Of a stretch of 64,000 nt of DNA, positions 32,875 through 40,209 are shown piece by piece (the stretch's first letter is position 1; every line of letters starts with the position of its first letter). Source of the stretch: Algoriphagus boseongensis (lineage in GTDB: Bacteria > Bacteroidota > Bacteroidia > Cytophagales > Cyclobacteriaceae). The notes under the pieces are model-generated. The model was not told the DNA's origin. It saw only the letters and a list, made by a program, of their open reading frames with translations, and ran no database searches. Both the position numbers and the translations under genes were made by a program. The stretch spans positions 310,001-374,000 of the forward strand of contig NZ_SNYF01000005.1 in NCBI RefSeq assembly GCF_004362805.1. The letters run 5' to 3'.

Positions 32875-34620
32875 TCAATCAAAAGAAAAAATCAAGGCCT
32901 GATAAGGTTTCAGATTCAAGGACATGTCTTGGTCATTCACATTAACATCTGAATAATTATTGATGATCAAATTGGATTCAGTGGGAAGTTGATCCAATTT
33001 TATGGAGGATGAATTTTTGGAAAAATTCAATATCACCATCAAGTTTTGTCCTTCTCCCTTTCTGGTAAAAGCATAAATATCCGGATGCTCTTTTTGCACC
33101 AATTCGTATTTGCCATAGACAAGGGCAGGGTTTTCCTTTCTCACCTTCGTCATTTTCCGGAAGTGATTTAGGATACTAGTTGGATCCTGATCTTGAGCTG
33201 AAACATTGATTTCTGTGTAATTCGGATTCACGCGCATCCAAGGTGTACCTGTGGTAAAGCCAGCTTGGAGAGTAGCATCCCACTGCATGGGAGTACGTCC
33301 ATTTTCACGGGAATTGTAATTGAGTATCTGCATAAATTCCTCCATATCCTGACCTGAGGATTTTGCCGCTTGGTATTTTCCCAAAGCTTCCACGTCCACA
33401 TATTCCTCAATCGTTGGCATATCGATATTCGTCATCCCGATTTCGTCTCCATAATAGGTAAAAGGGGTACCTCGCATACTCATCAGGAAGGTATTGATGA
33501 GTTGAGTCGAAGGAGTTATAAATTTCGGATCTGGATTGGCAAAGCGATTGACCATCCGGGCATTGTCATGATTGGACAGGAAAATGGAAATCCAGCCTTT
33601 TTCTGCAAAGGCACTATCCCATTTGGAAAAGACATTTTTGAAATCTGCCAAATCATATCCTTCTGGAGTTCGGGATAGGTCTACTGTTTCAAAATGGTAG
33701 GCCATCTGGAGTTCTTTTCGATCTGCATCGACTAAGTCATGGGCATCCTGAAAGGTGCTTCCTGCGCCTTCAGCCACCGCAAAAACTCCGTAAGGTTCGA
33801 TGACTTCGGCATACATTTCCTTCAGGTATTCATGCAATTGGGGACGCATGCCATACCATTTAATGAAATCCTTTTCATGCCCTTCGGGGAATTCCGGCCA
33901 TGTGGTATCCTTGCTGGCAAACTGAAAAGCATCCATTCGGAAGCCGTCCACGCCTTTTTCGGCCCAAAATTTCATGATGTCATAAACCTCTTGACGCACT
34001 TTGGGATTCTCCCAGTTCAAGTCTGGCTGCTGTTCCGCGAAAGTGTGGAGATAAAAAGCATTGGTCAGGGAATCGTATTCCCAAGCGCCTTCTGGATCAA
34101 ACAAACTATGTCGGTAAGGCGGTGTTCCTTTTTCTGCCGGCCACCAGTGATAATAGTCCCGATACGGATTGTCCCTTGAACTTCGGCTCTGCAAAAACCA
34201 ATCGTGCTGATCGCTGCTGTGATTTACCACCACGTCCAAAACAAACTTGATTCCACGGGCATGCATTCCGTCTAACATGGCCTGAAAATCTTCCATAGTC
34301 CCATATCGAGGATTAATCCCTCTATAGTCGCTCACATCGTAGCCATTGTCTACCATGGGAGATTCAAAAAAAGGATTCATCCAAACCATGGTAATTCCCA
34401 AACTTTCCAGATAATCCAGTTTTTCGATAACTCCCTTAAAGTCCCCATATCCATCCCCATCCGTGTCCTTGAAGCTTTGCGGGTAGATCTGGTATAAGAC
34501 CCCTTCCTTCCACCAAGCTTTGCCTTCCAAGTTATCCTTTTCAGGTGCAGGCTTTTTGGGTTCACAGGCAATAAGGTTCAGGAAAAGAAAGGCTAAGAAA
34601 ATAGGGAGCAGGTTTTTCAT
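32875..34620 (-). CDS. GH13 alpha-glucosidase/alpha-amylase lipoprotein
   Basis: The protein has 581 residues from ATG 34620; upstream in-frame starts would displace the lipoprotein signal (MKNLLPIFLAFLFLNLIAC, Cys 19). The GH13 barrel is complete: VLYQIYPQSFKDTDGDGYGD (calcium-type loop) at 41-60, DVVVNHSSD at 129-137, nucleophile Asp230 in GFRMDAF, acid/base Glu284 in AVAEGAG, and transition-state Asp352 in LSNHDNARM. It resembles GH13_31-type oligo-glucosidases. AVAEGAG differs from the usual GE motif spacing, so specificity is uncertain. Being lipidated, it likely acts on maltooligosaccharides at the cell envelope. The glycogen branching enzyme is encoded nearby at 35994. Confidence 0.92.
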   Translation of the reverse strand: MKNLLPIFLAFLFLNLIACEPKKPAPEKDNLEGKAWWKEGVLYQIYPQSFKDTDGDGYGDFKGVIEKLDYLESLGITMVWMNPFFESPMVDNGYDVSDYRGINPRYGTMEDFQAMLDGMHARGIKFVLDVVVNHSSDQHDWFLQSRSSRDNPYRDYYHWWPAEKGTPPYRHSLFDPEGAWEYDSLTNAFYLHTFAEQQPDLNWENPKVRQEVYDIMKFWAEKGVDGFRMDAFQFASKDTTWPEFPEGHEKDFIKWYGMRPQLHEYLKEMYAEVIEPYGVFAVAEGAGSTFQDAHDLVDADRKELQMAYHFETVDLSRTPEGYDLADFKNVFSKWDSAFAEKGWISIFLSNHDNARMVNRFANPDPKFITPSTQLINTFLMSMRGTPFTYYGDEIGMTNIDMPTIEEYVDVEALGKYQAAKSSGQDMEEFMQILNYNSRENGRTPMQWDATLQAGFTTGTPWMRVNPNYTEINVSAQDQDPTSILNHFRKMTKVRKENPALVYGKYELVQKEHPDIYAFTRKGEGQNLMVILNFSKNSSSIKLDQLPTESNLIINNYSDVNVNDQDMSLNLKPYQALIFSFD

Positions 34621-34916
34621 AGGGGTAAATAGGGAATTGTGCATGATCAATTGCAACTTAAAAAATACTCCTGAAAAGTATGCAAATGACTTGGATTGGG
34701 GTAAAAGAAAAAGGATTAGGATAAGCTGTTTTGAGGAATTTTGGAGAAGGGATAAAAAAATCTGGGAAGTGGATTACTTAACGGGATTCAGCTTGGAGAC
34801 GGCGGGCATTCGGAGCCGTATTCTTCAAGCCTACTCCTGACATCTTAAAGATACTGAACTTTCCTATTTACTCTGAACCGCCCGCTGTATCCAAGGTGAT
34901 GTTAGCAGCTGGGCAA
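34621..34916. other. Non-coding gap with a hairpin and cassette-end-like repeat
   Basis: No gene is supported here. At the right end GCCCGCTG (34880-34887) pairs with CAGCTGGGC (34906-34914) with one bulged base. The hairpin loop contains GTTAGCAGC, whose inverted copy GCTGCTAAC lies on the far side of the next gene. Elsewhere the sequence is featureless and slightly purine-rich. Confidence 0.55.
34901..34909. repeat. Inverted repeat, left end of a cassette-like segment
   Basis: GTTAGCAGC here and GCTGCTAAC at 35915-35923 are exact reverse complements that flank one AT-rich lipoprotein gene on both sides, 7 bp beyond its stop and 8 bp before its start. The left copy is embedded in a longer hairpin; the right copy is not. 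Confidence 0.5.
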
Positions 34917-35906
34917 TTAATCTCTTCTTACAATTTGTTTGATATCAAAGTCATTCTCTTTCATGGTAAATTGTAAAATTCCATTCTCAAATGTGGATAA
35001 GAATATTAAGTTGTCTTTTACTACAAAGCTTTCTGGAATAATTTTACTGCTTCGTAGGTCAATTGAAATCAATTCGTTTAGTTTTCTGTCTTTGAGTTCA
35101 AAAAAACCTAAATTCTCAGATAAAAAATATATTGAACTATTGTTGGAATATATTGAAGCTATGTCCATATCATCTGGAATATCCTTTATAAGCACTTCTT
35201 CAATATTACCTTGTTTAATTTTTAAAACCTTTTTTTCAACGATTTTTCTACCTTCATTAGATTCAAAGAACCCAGTTGCTAGCCATAGTTCATCATTGTG
35301 GATTGTAAAATCCCTAACCTTACTATCATTTGGTAAACTATATTTATTACTATCACTATCTAGGTACGAAATCAAAAGTCCTCCATTAAAATAGTCTGCG
35401 TATTTTGTTAAAAAGATGAAGTTTTCAAAATAGCCAAATTTATCGGAGATATTGAGCGCAATATTTTTAAATCCATAAACTTTATTCATATCAATAAAGG
35501 TTTCTTCTTGAATCTTAAAAGCAATCATTCCATACTCTAATAGTATTTCACATTTTTCATTTGTACGTATAGTGAAATATTTTGATTCAAAACCAGTTTT
35601 ATTACTTACAAGCCATTCAGAATTGTCAGGTCTTGTGATGATGAATGTTGAATCATTAGGAACTTTTAATATATAGTGTTCATTTTTGCACTTGCTGATG
35701 CTTTCAATATTATCAAAATTAAACTTCTCAAGTGATTCTCCTTCTATAGAATGTAAAGTCCCGATGTTGTCTTTTACTAGTATTTTATTCTTCCATTCTA
35801 TTATTTCGGTTAGTCTGTCAGAGGTAGTTTCAAATTGGAAGGTTGGCCTTTCTTTACATGAAATCACCAAAACTGAGATGATTATAAATATTGGGAGTGT
35901 TTTCAT
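34917..35906 (-). CDS. AT-rich lipoprotein gene of unknown function
   Basis: A 329-residue lipoprotein with the signal MKTLPIFIIISVLVISC (Cys at 17). The family was not recognised. The mature chain has repeated short beta-strands (KNKILVKDNIGTLHSIEGESLEKF, NDELWLATGFFES, SIYFLSENLGFFELKDRKLNELISI, NLIFLSTFENGILQF) that suggest a propeller made of two-component-sensor-like blades. Base composition is clearly richer in A and T than that of the flanking GH13 genes, with heavy use of AAA, ATT and TTT codons. It is enclosed by inverted GTTAGCAGC/GCTGCTAAC repeats, which suggests acquisition as a cassette. Confidence 0.78.
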   Translation of the reverse strand: MKTLPIFIIISVLVISCKERPTFQFETTSDRLTEIIEWKNKILVKDNIGTLHSIEGESLEKFNFDNIESISKCKNEHYILKVPNDSTFIITRPDNSEWLVSNKTGFESKYFTIRTNEKCEILLEYGMIAFKIQEETFIDMNKVYGFKNIALNISDKFGYFENFIFLTKYADYFNGGLLISYLDSDSNKYSLPNDSKVRDFTIHNDELWLATGFFESNEGRKIVEKKVLKIKQGNIEEVLIKDIPDDMDIASIYSNNSSIYFLSENLGFFELKDRKLNELISIDLRSSKIIPESFVVKDNLIFLSTFENGILQFTMKENDFDIKQIVRRD

Positions 35907-35914
35907 TTTTTCTT

Positions 35915-35923
35915 GCTGCTAAC
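35915..35923. repeat. Inverted repeat, right end of the cassette-like segment
   Basis: GCTGCTAAC is the reverse complement of 34901-34909. It lies 8 bp before the start codon of the enclosed lipoprotein gene, on that gene's upstream side. Confidence 0.5.
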
Positions 35924-35993
35924 TTGTTTATTAATATACCTTTTTTCCGCCTACTTGCTTAATTTGGTTGCATTTGTGTACCTTTTATACTTT

Positions 35994-38006
35994 TTACTTC
36001 TTCCTTTCCATTACCATCACTACCCTGTTTGGTATATAGAGATGGATTTGTTGATCCTTATCCGTAGGGTAGGCGATTTGTTGATCCAGACGATCAAATC
36101 CTCCATACTTCTTTTCATCAGACTGGAGTACCAAGTGGTATGTTCCTGCCTCAGGAACCCGGATTGGGAAGCCGAAAATGGATTCGGTAGGATGGAAGGA
36201 GAAGATAAAAATCAGCCCACCTCGCTCATAGGCTAGGATTTTTTTGTCAGGATCCAGATGGAGCTGATTTGCTGGTGGAGCCGAGAGGATATTGTAATTT
36301 TTGCAGAGTTGGATCATTGCCTTGTCCCAGGCATCCAGTTGCTGGTAGCGAAGGTGAGGAGTATCTACCAAGGACCATTGACGTCTGGCGTATTGGTAGC
36401 TCCAGTCATTTCCCAAGCGAGGGAAATCCACCCATTCTGGATGTCCGAATTCATTCCCGATAAAATTGAGGTAGCCTTCACCACCCAGGGAAATGGTAAT
36501 CATCCGGATCATTTTGTGTAAAGCAATTCCCCGGTCTACGACCAGGTTTTGCTCCAGCACAGACATGGAAAAGTACATTTCCTTGTCCATCAGCCAAAAG
36601 GCAATGCTTTTATCCCCGACTAGCGCCTGATCATGGCTTTCTGCATAGGCGATTGATTTTTCTTTCTTAGGTCTATTAGTCAGCTCATGCCAAAGCTCAA
36701 ACATATCCCATTGCTCATCCAGTTTGTGCTTGAGGGTTTTGATCCAAAAATCCGGAATCCCCATTGCCAACCTGAAATCAAAACCGATTCCCCCATCAGC
36801 CACCGACCTGCAAAGTCCAGGCATTCCGCTGACCTCTTCGGCAATGGAGAGGGCATGAGGCTTTAGGCCATGAATCAGGGTGTTTGCCAATTGGAAATAC
36901 AACAATGCATCTTCATCTATTCCCGAATCGAAATATTTCTCAGCAGAATCGAAAGAAGTATGCCCATGATGGTGATACAACATGGAAGTGGCCCCGTCAA
37001 ACCGGAACCCGTCGAAATGAAATTCCTCCAACCAATAGCGAATATTGGAAAGTAGGAATTGTTGGACTTCCCATTTTCCATAATTGAAAAGCTTGGAATC
37101 CCATCCCTCATGGTAGCCTCTTTCTCCGGGATGGAAATAGAGGTCGTCCGTCCCGTCAAATTCATTCAGCCCTTCATTGACATTTTTCACTGCATGGGAA
37201 TGCACAATATCCATGATCACGGCGATGCCCATTTGGTGAGCAGTGTTGATCAGGGACTTTAATTCCTCTGGAGTTCCAAATCGAGAGGAGGGAGCAAAAA
37301 AGTTGGACACGTGATAGCCAAAGGAACCGTAATAAGGATGCTCCATCACAGCCATCATCTGAATGGCATTGTAACCACCTGCTTTGATTCTGGGGAGGAT
37401 TTTTTCCTCGAATTCCTTGTAGGTACCTACTCCTAGTTTTTCCTGAGCCATGCCTACATGACATTCGTAGATCAGGGGCATTTCAGCGGCTTTTTTCAAG
37501 GAGAATTCTTGGTCAGTCCATTTGAATTCTTTTTTGGGAAACCAAAGTTGCCCGGCGAAGTCATGGGTTTTTTCGTCTTGCACTACCCGTGTGATGTAGG
37601 CTGGGATGCGATCTAGGTCTGTATCATTGGCTCCGATAACCCGAACTTTGATTTTGCTCTCATGGATGAAGGTATTTTGGTATTGCTCGAAAGGAAGAAA
37701 AATCTCCCAATCGCCCCGATGGTTTTTACGAAGAGGATGAGAATTTCTATCCCACCAGTTGAAGTCGCCCATCAGGAAAAGAGCCTTGGCATTCGGCGCC
37801 CATTCCCGATAGACCCATCCATTTCTTATTTTATCAAAATGGACTCCGTAATATTCGTGCATTCTGGCAAACTCCAGGATACTTCCAGAATAGTCATTGA
37901 TAGCCCGAATAGCGGATTGGAACTGATCGTAGCGCTTTTGGATGACCGATGCATAAGGCTCTAGCCAGGCTTCATCTAGGAGAATAGGTAATTGATTTTG
38001 GCTCAC
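35994..38006 (-). CDS. glgB: 1,4-alpha-glucan branching enzyme, GH13_8 type
   Basis: A 670-residue cytosolic enzyme that forms alpha-1,6 branches in glycogen. The N-terminal CBM48-like domain shows YREWAPNAKALFLMGDFNWWDR near 66-87. The GH13 barrel has DIVHSH near 266, nucleophile Asp337 in FRFDGATS, acid/base Glu390 in SIAEEVSG, and Asp459 in ESHDQAL. A beta-sandwich domain closes the protein. The short length and motifs fit the eukaryote-like GH13_8 subfamily rather than E. coli-type GH13_9. The start is GTG at 38006: an in-frame TAA lies ten codons upstream and no ATG lies between. No other glycogen gene adjoins it. Confidence 0.94.
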   Translation of the reverse strand: MSQNQLPILLDEAWLEPYASVIQKRYDQFQSAIRAINDYSGSILEFARMHEYYGVHFDKIRNGWVYREWAPNAKALFLMGDFNWWDRNSHPLRKNHRGDWEIFLPFEQYQNTFIHESKIKVRVIGANDTDLDRIPAYITRVVQDEKTHDFAGQLWFPKKEFKWTDQEFSLKKAAEMPLIYECHVGMAQEKLGVGTYKEFEEKILPRIKAGGYNAIQMMAVMEHPYYGSFGYHVSNFFAPSSRFGTPEELKSLINTAHQMGIAVIMDIVHSHAVKNVNEGLNEFDGTDDLYFHPGERGYHEGWDSKLFNYGKWEVQQFLLSNIRYWLEEFHFDGFRFDGATSMLYHHHGHTSFDSAEKYFDSGIDEDALLYFQLANTLIHGLKPHALSIAEEVSGMPGLCRSVADGGIGFDFRLAMGIPDFWIKTLKHKLDEQWDMFELWHELTNRPKKEKSIAYAESHDQALVGDKSIAFWLMDKEMYFSMSVLEQNLVVDRGIALHKMIRMITISLGGEGYLNFIGNEFGHPEWVDFPRLGNDWSYQYARRQWSLVDTPHLRYQQLDAWDKAMIQLCKNYNILSAPPANQLHLDPDKKILAYERGGLIFIFSFHPTESIFGFPIRVPEAGTYHLVLQSDEKKYGGFDRLDQQIAYPTDKDQQIHLYIPNRVVMVMERKK

Positions 38007-38119
38007 GAAAAAGTAATTTTGAGATTGTTGAAATTAGGAAAAATAAACACTTTTTAACGTGGACCTCTAGGAAGCTTATCAAAAAAGTGAATTTTCTCTA
38101 ACTTTAGTAAAAAACTACT

Positions 38120-38344
38120 ATGGGCTCCGCTGACCTCAAAGAAGAAATACATGCATTAATTGAAAAAGCTAATCAGGATGTTCTTGAATTGATTTTCAAT
38201 ATTTTGAGTCCTTCGGAGAAAGTTTTGGATATGAATCCTGAACAGGTTGCTGAATTAGAAAGACGATATTCGGTTCATTTAAAAAATCCTGAAGCTGGTT
38301 CTAGTTGGATTGAAGTAAAAAATCGGATTTCTAAGAAAAATTAA
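38120..38344 (+). CDS. Putative antitoxin (addiction-module component)
   Basis: A 74-residue acidic helical protein. The C-terminal half (VAELERRYSVHLKNPEAG, SSWIEVKNRI) matches the pattern of the small addiction-module antitoxin family in which a helix ends with a G-x-SW-x-E-VK motif that occupies the toxin. The stop codon overlaps the start of the downstream RelE/ParE-like gene in the form TAATG, so the pair is translationally coupled. Expected role: binds and neutralises the toxin and represses the operon. Confidence 0.78.
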   Translation: MGSADLKEEIHALIEKANQDVLELIFNILSPSEKVLDMNPEQVAELERRYSVHLKNPEAGSSWIEVKNRISKKN

Positions 38345-38637
38345 TGAAGTATTCATTGATCATCAAACCCGAAGCAGAAACTGATATTCGGGATATTTTT
38401 GAATGGTATGAGTCAAAAGTTCCCGGTTTGGGAGAATATTTTTTAAGTGATCTGGAAGAAAAATTTGAAAAAGTAATTTTAGAGCCCAAGGGGTACCAAT
38501 TTCATCACCAAAATTTCCGGTTTGCCTTTTTGAAAAAATTCCCAGTTTCCATTCATTTTAAAATAGAAGGAAACCGTGTCTATGTCTTTGGCGTTCTTTC
38601 AACTTCTGCGAATCCAGGGAAATGGAGAAATGCATAA
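38344..38637 (+). CDS. RelE/ParE-family toxin
   Basis: A 97-residue protein with the RelE/ParE fold pattern: YSLIIKPEAETDIRDIFEWYESKVPGLGEYFLSDLEEKFEKV (strand-helix-helix), then YQFHHQNFRFAFLKKFPVSIHFKIEGNRVYVFGVLST, a beta-hairpin typical of this superfamily, and a closing basic segment. Toxins of this superfamily cut ribosome-bound mRNA or poison gyrase; the target here is not predictable. It overlaps the antitoxin gene by one base and is convergent with mtaB 19 bp away. Confidence 0.85.
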   Translation: MKYSLIIKPEAETDIRDIFEWYESKVPGLGEYFLSDLEEKFEKVILEPKGYQFHHQNFRFAFLKKFPVSIHFKIEGNRVYVFGVLSTSANPGKWRNA

Positions 38638-38656
38638 AATAGCTCAGGATTCTTGG

Positions 38657-39976
38657 CTAATGTTTTTCATACACCATCTCCGGCTCCAAAACTTCTACAT
38701 TCCCTGATTCATTGATTTGATCAAGATGAACGGTTTTTAATTCGTTGATTAGCATCGGGTCATACTTGGCAGCTACCCGAATATAGTTTTCGGTGAAGCC
38801 GTGCATTTTTCCATTTTCTACATCTTCTTCAAAAAGGACGCTGAAAGTTTTGCCTAGATTTTCTTCGTAAAACTTTCTTCTTTTTTTCTCAGAAAGAATG
38901 CGCAACATTTTGGATCGCTCATTTCGCTTTTTCATGGGAACGACCCCATCCATTTCCATTGCTCTTGTATTAGCTCGTTCGGAATAGGTGAAAACGTGGA
39001 GATAGGAAATGTCCAGTTCGTTCAGGAAGTTGTAGGTTTCGAGAAAAAGTTCATCCGTTTCCCCAGGAAAACCCACTATTACATCCACACCGATACATGC
39101 ATGAGGCATCAAGGTTTTGATTTTGGAAACCCTGTCCTCGTAAAGCTCCCGAAGATATCTACGGCCCATCCTTCTCAAAATGGTATTGGAACCCGATTGA
39201 AGAGGGATGTGAAAATGAGGTACAAAACGCTTGGAGGTAGAGACAAATTCAATGATCTCATTAGTCAGCAAGTTCGGCTCGATGGAGGAAATTCTGAATC
39301 GATCTATCCCTTCCACTTCGTCGAGAGCAAATACCAAATCTGCAAATCGCTCGTTTCTTTTTCCTTCTACAATTCCAAAGTCACCGATATTTACCCCAGT
39401 CAGGACGATTTCTTTTACGTCAGTCGCTGCGATTTCTCTAGCTGAAGCCAAAACTGATTCAATGGTATTGCTTCGGCTTTTTCCTCTAGCTAAAGGGATT
39501 GTACAAAAAGCACATCCATAATTACAGCCATCTTGGACTTTCAGAAAAGTCCGGGTTCTGTCATTAATAGAGTAGGCGTTGTTGAAGGATTTAGCTTCGG
39601 TGATTTCGCTAGCCAGTACTTTTGCCTCCTGTTCTTTAGCAAAATCTCCCAGGAGCTCATGTAATCTGAATTTTTCAGCTGCGCCTAATACCGCATCTAC
39701 CCCTTCGATTTCTGAGATTTCGGTTGGTTTTAACTGAGCATAGCAACCAATTATCGCGACGTAAGAGTTGGGGGAAATCTTTTTTGCCTCTTTTACGATC
39801 TTTTTACACTTCTTGTCAGCATTCTCGGTTACTGAGCAGGTGTTGATGATGAAAATGTCGGGATTTTCCTGAAAATCGACTTTCTGGTAGCCTTTTTCTT
39901 CAAATTGTCTACTGATAGTAGATGTTTCTGAAAAATTCAGCTTGCAACCGAGGGTATAGAAGGCAACTTTTTTCAC
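38657..39976 (-). CDS. mtaB: tRNA t6A37 methylthiotransferase MtaB
   Basis: A 439-residue radical-SAM enzyme that adds a methylthio group to t6A at position 37 of ANN-decoding tRNAs. The N-terminal MTTase domain has the three cluster cysteines Cys11 (GCKLN), Cys47 (NTCSVT) and Cys78 (GCYAQ). The radical SAM motif is C151-x3-C155-x2-C158 in GCNYGCAFCTIP. A C-terminal TRAM-like domain follows. The length fits MtaB rather than MiaB/RimO. The start is GTG at 39976. A promoter with both -33 and -7 elements lies just upstream. Confidence 0.93.
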   Translation of the reverse strand: MKKVAFYTLGCKLNFSETSTISRQFEEKGYQKVDFQENPDIFIINTCSVTENADKKCKKIVKEAKKISPNSYVAIIGCYAQLKPTEISEIEGVDAVLGAAEKFRLHELLGDFAKEQEAKVLASEITEAKSFNNAYSINDRTRTFLKVQDGCNYGCAFCTIPLARGKSRSNTIESVLASAREIAATDVKEIVLTGVNIGDFGIVEGKRNERFADLVFALDEVEGIDRFRISSIEPNLLTNEIIEFVSTSKRFVPHFHIPLQSGSNTILRRMGRRYLRELYEDRVSKIKTLMPHACIGVDVIVGFPGETDELFLETYNFLNELDISYLHVFTYSERANTRAMEMDGVVPMKKRNERSKMLRILSEKKRRKFYEENLGKTFSVLFEEDVENGKMHGFTENYIRVAAKYDPMLINELKTVHLDQINESGNVEVLEPEMVYEKH

Positions 39977-40001
39977 AAATCTGGAAAGAAGGATGATTTT
40001 G

Positions 40002-40031
40002 CAAAGGTAAGTATTCCCCAGCTTTTTTCAA
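40002..40031 (-). promoter_or_regulatory. Bacteroidota-type promoter of mtaB
   Basis: On the minus strand TTG (40029-40031) is followed by a 19-bp spacer and TACCTTTG (40002-40009), matching the TTG / TAnnTTTG consensus. The predicted transcription start is near 39995, about 20 nt before the GTG start. Confidence 0.65.
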
Positions 40032-40093
40032 TTTTCCAATTTTAGGGATCAAAACACACTTTTTTTCAGGTTTTGCCTATAAAAAGGACATGT

Positions 40094-40125
40094 TTTTTTG
40101 AAAAAAGTGGAAATTTTTCAAAAAA
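40094..40125. promoter_or_regulatory. A/T inverted repeat upstream of glnN
   Basis: TTTTTTGAAAAA at 40094-40105 and TTTTTCAAAAAA at 40114-40125 are exact reverse complements with an 8-bp spacer. They sit 84-116 bp before the glutamine synthetase start. This could be an operator, but A/T-rich inverted repeats arise easily by chance. Confidence 0.35.
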
Positions 40126-40149
40126 TGAGTTCAAAAAAGGCTGAATATC

Positions 40150-40178
40150 TTTTTCGAGTACATATTTTTCTATTTTTG
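40150..40178 (+). promoter_or_regulatory. Candidate promoter of glnN
   Basis: TATTTTTG at 40171-40178 is a full TAnnTTTG -7 element. The -33 part (TTTT at 40150-40153, spacer 17) is weak. Transcription would start near 40185, about 25 nt before the ATG. Confidence 0.5.
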
Positions 40179-40209
40179 TGGGTGTATTCTTAAACCACAC
40201 ATTGTAGAT

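Noticed and set aside
34880-34914. Integron attC site.
   Set aside because: The GTTAGCAGC end does not fit GTTRRRY, there is no matching second core, and no integrase is in the window.
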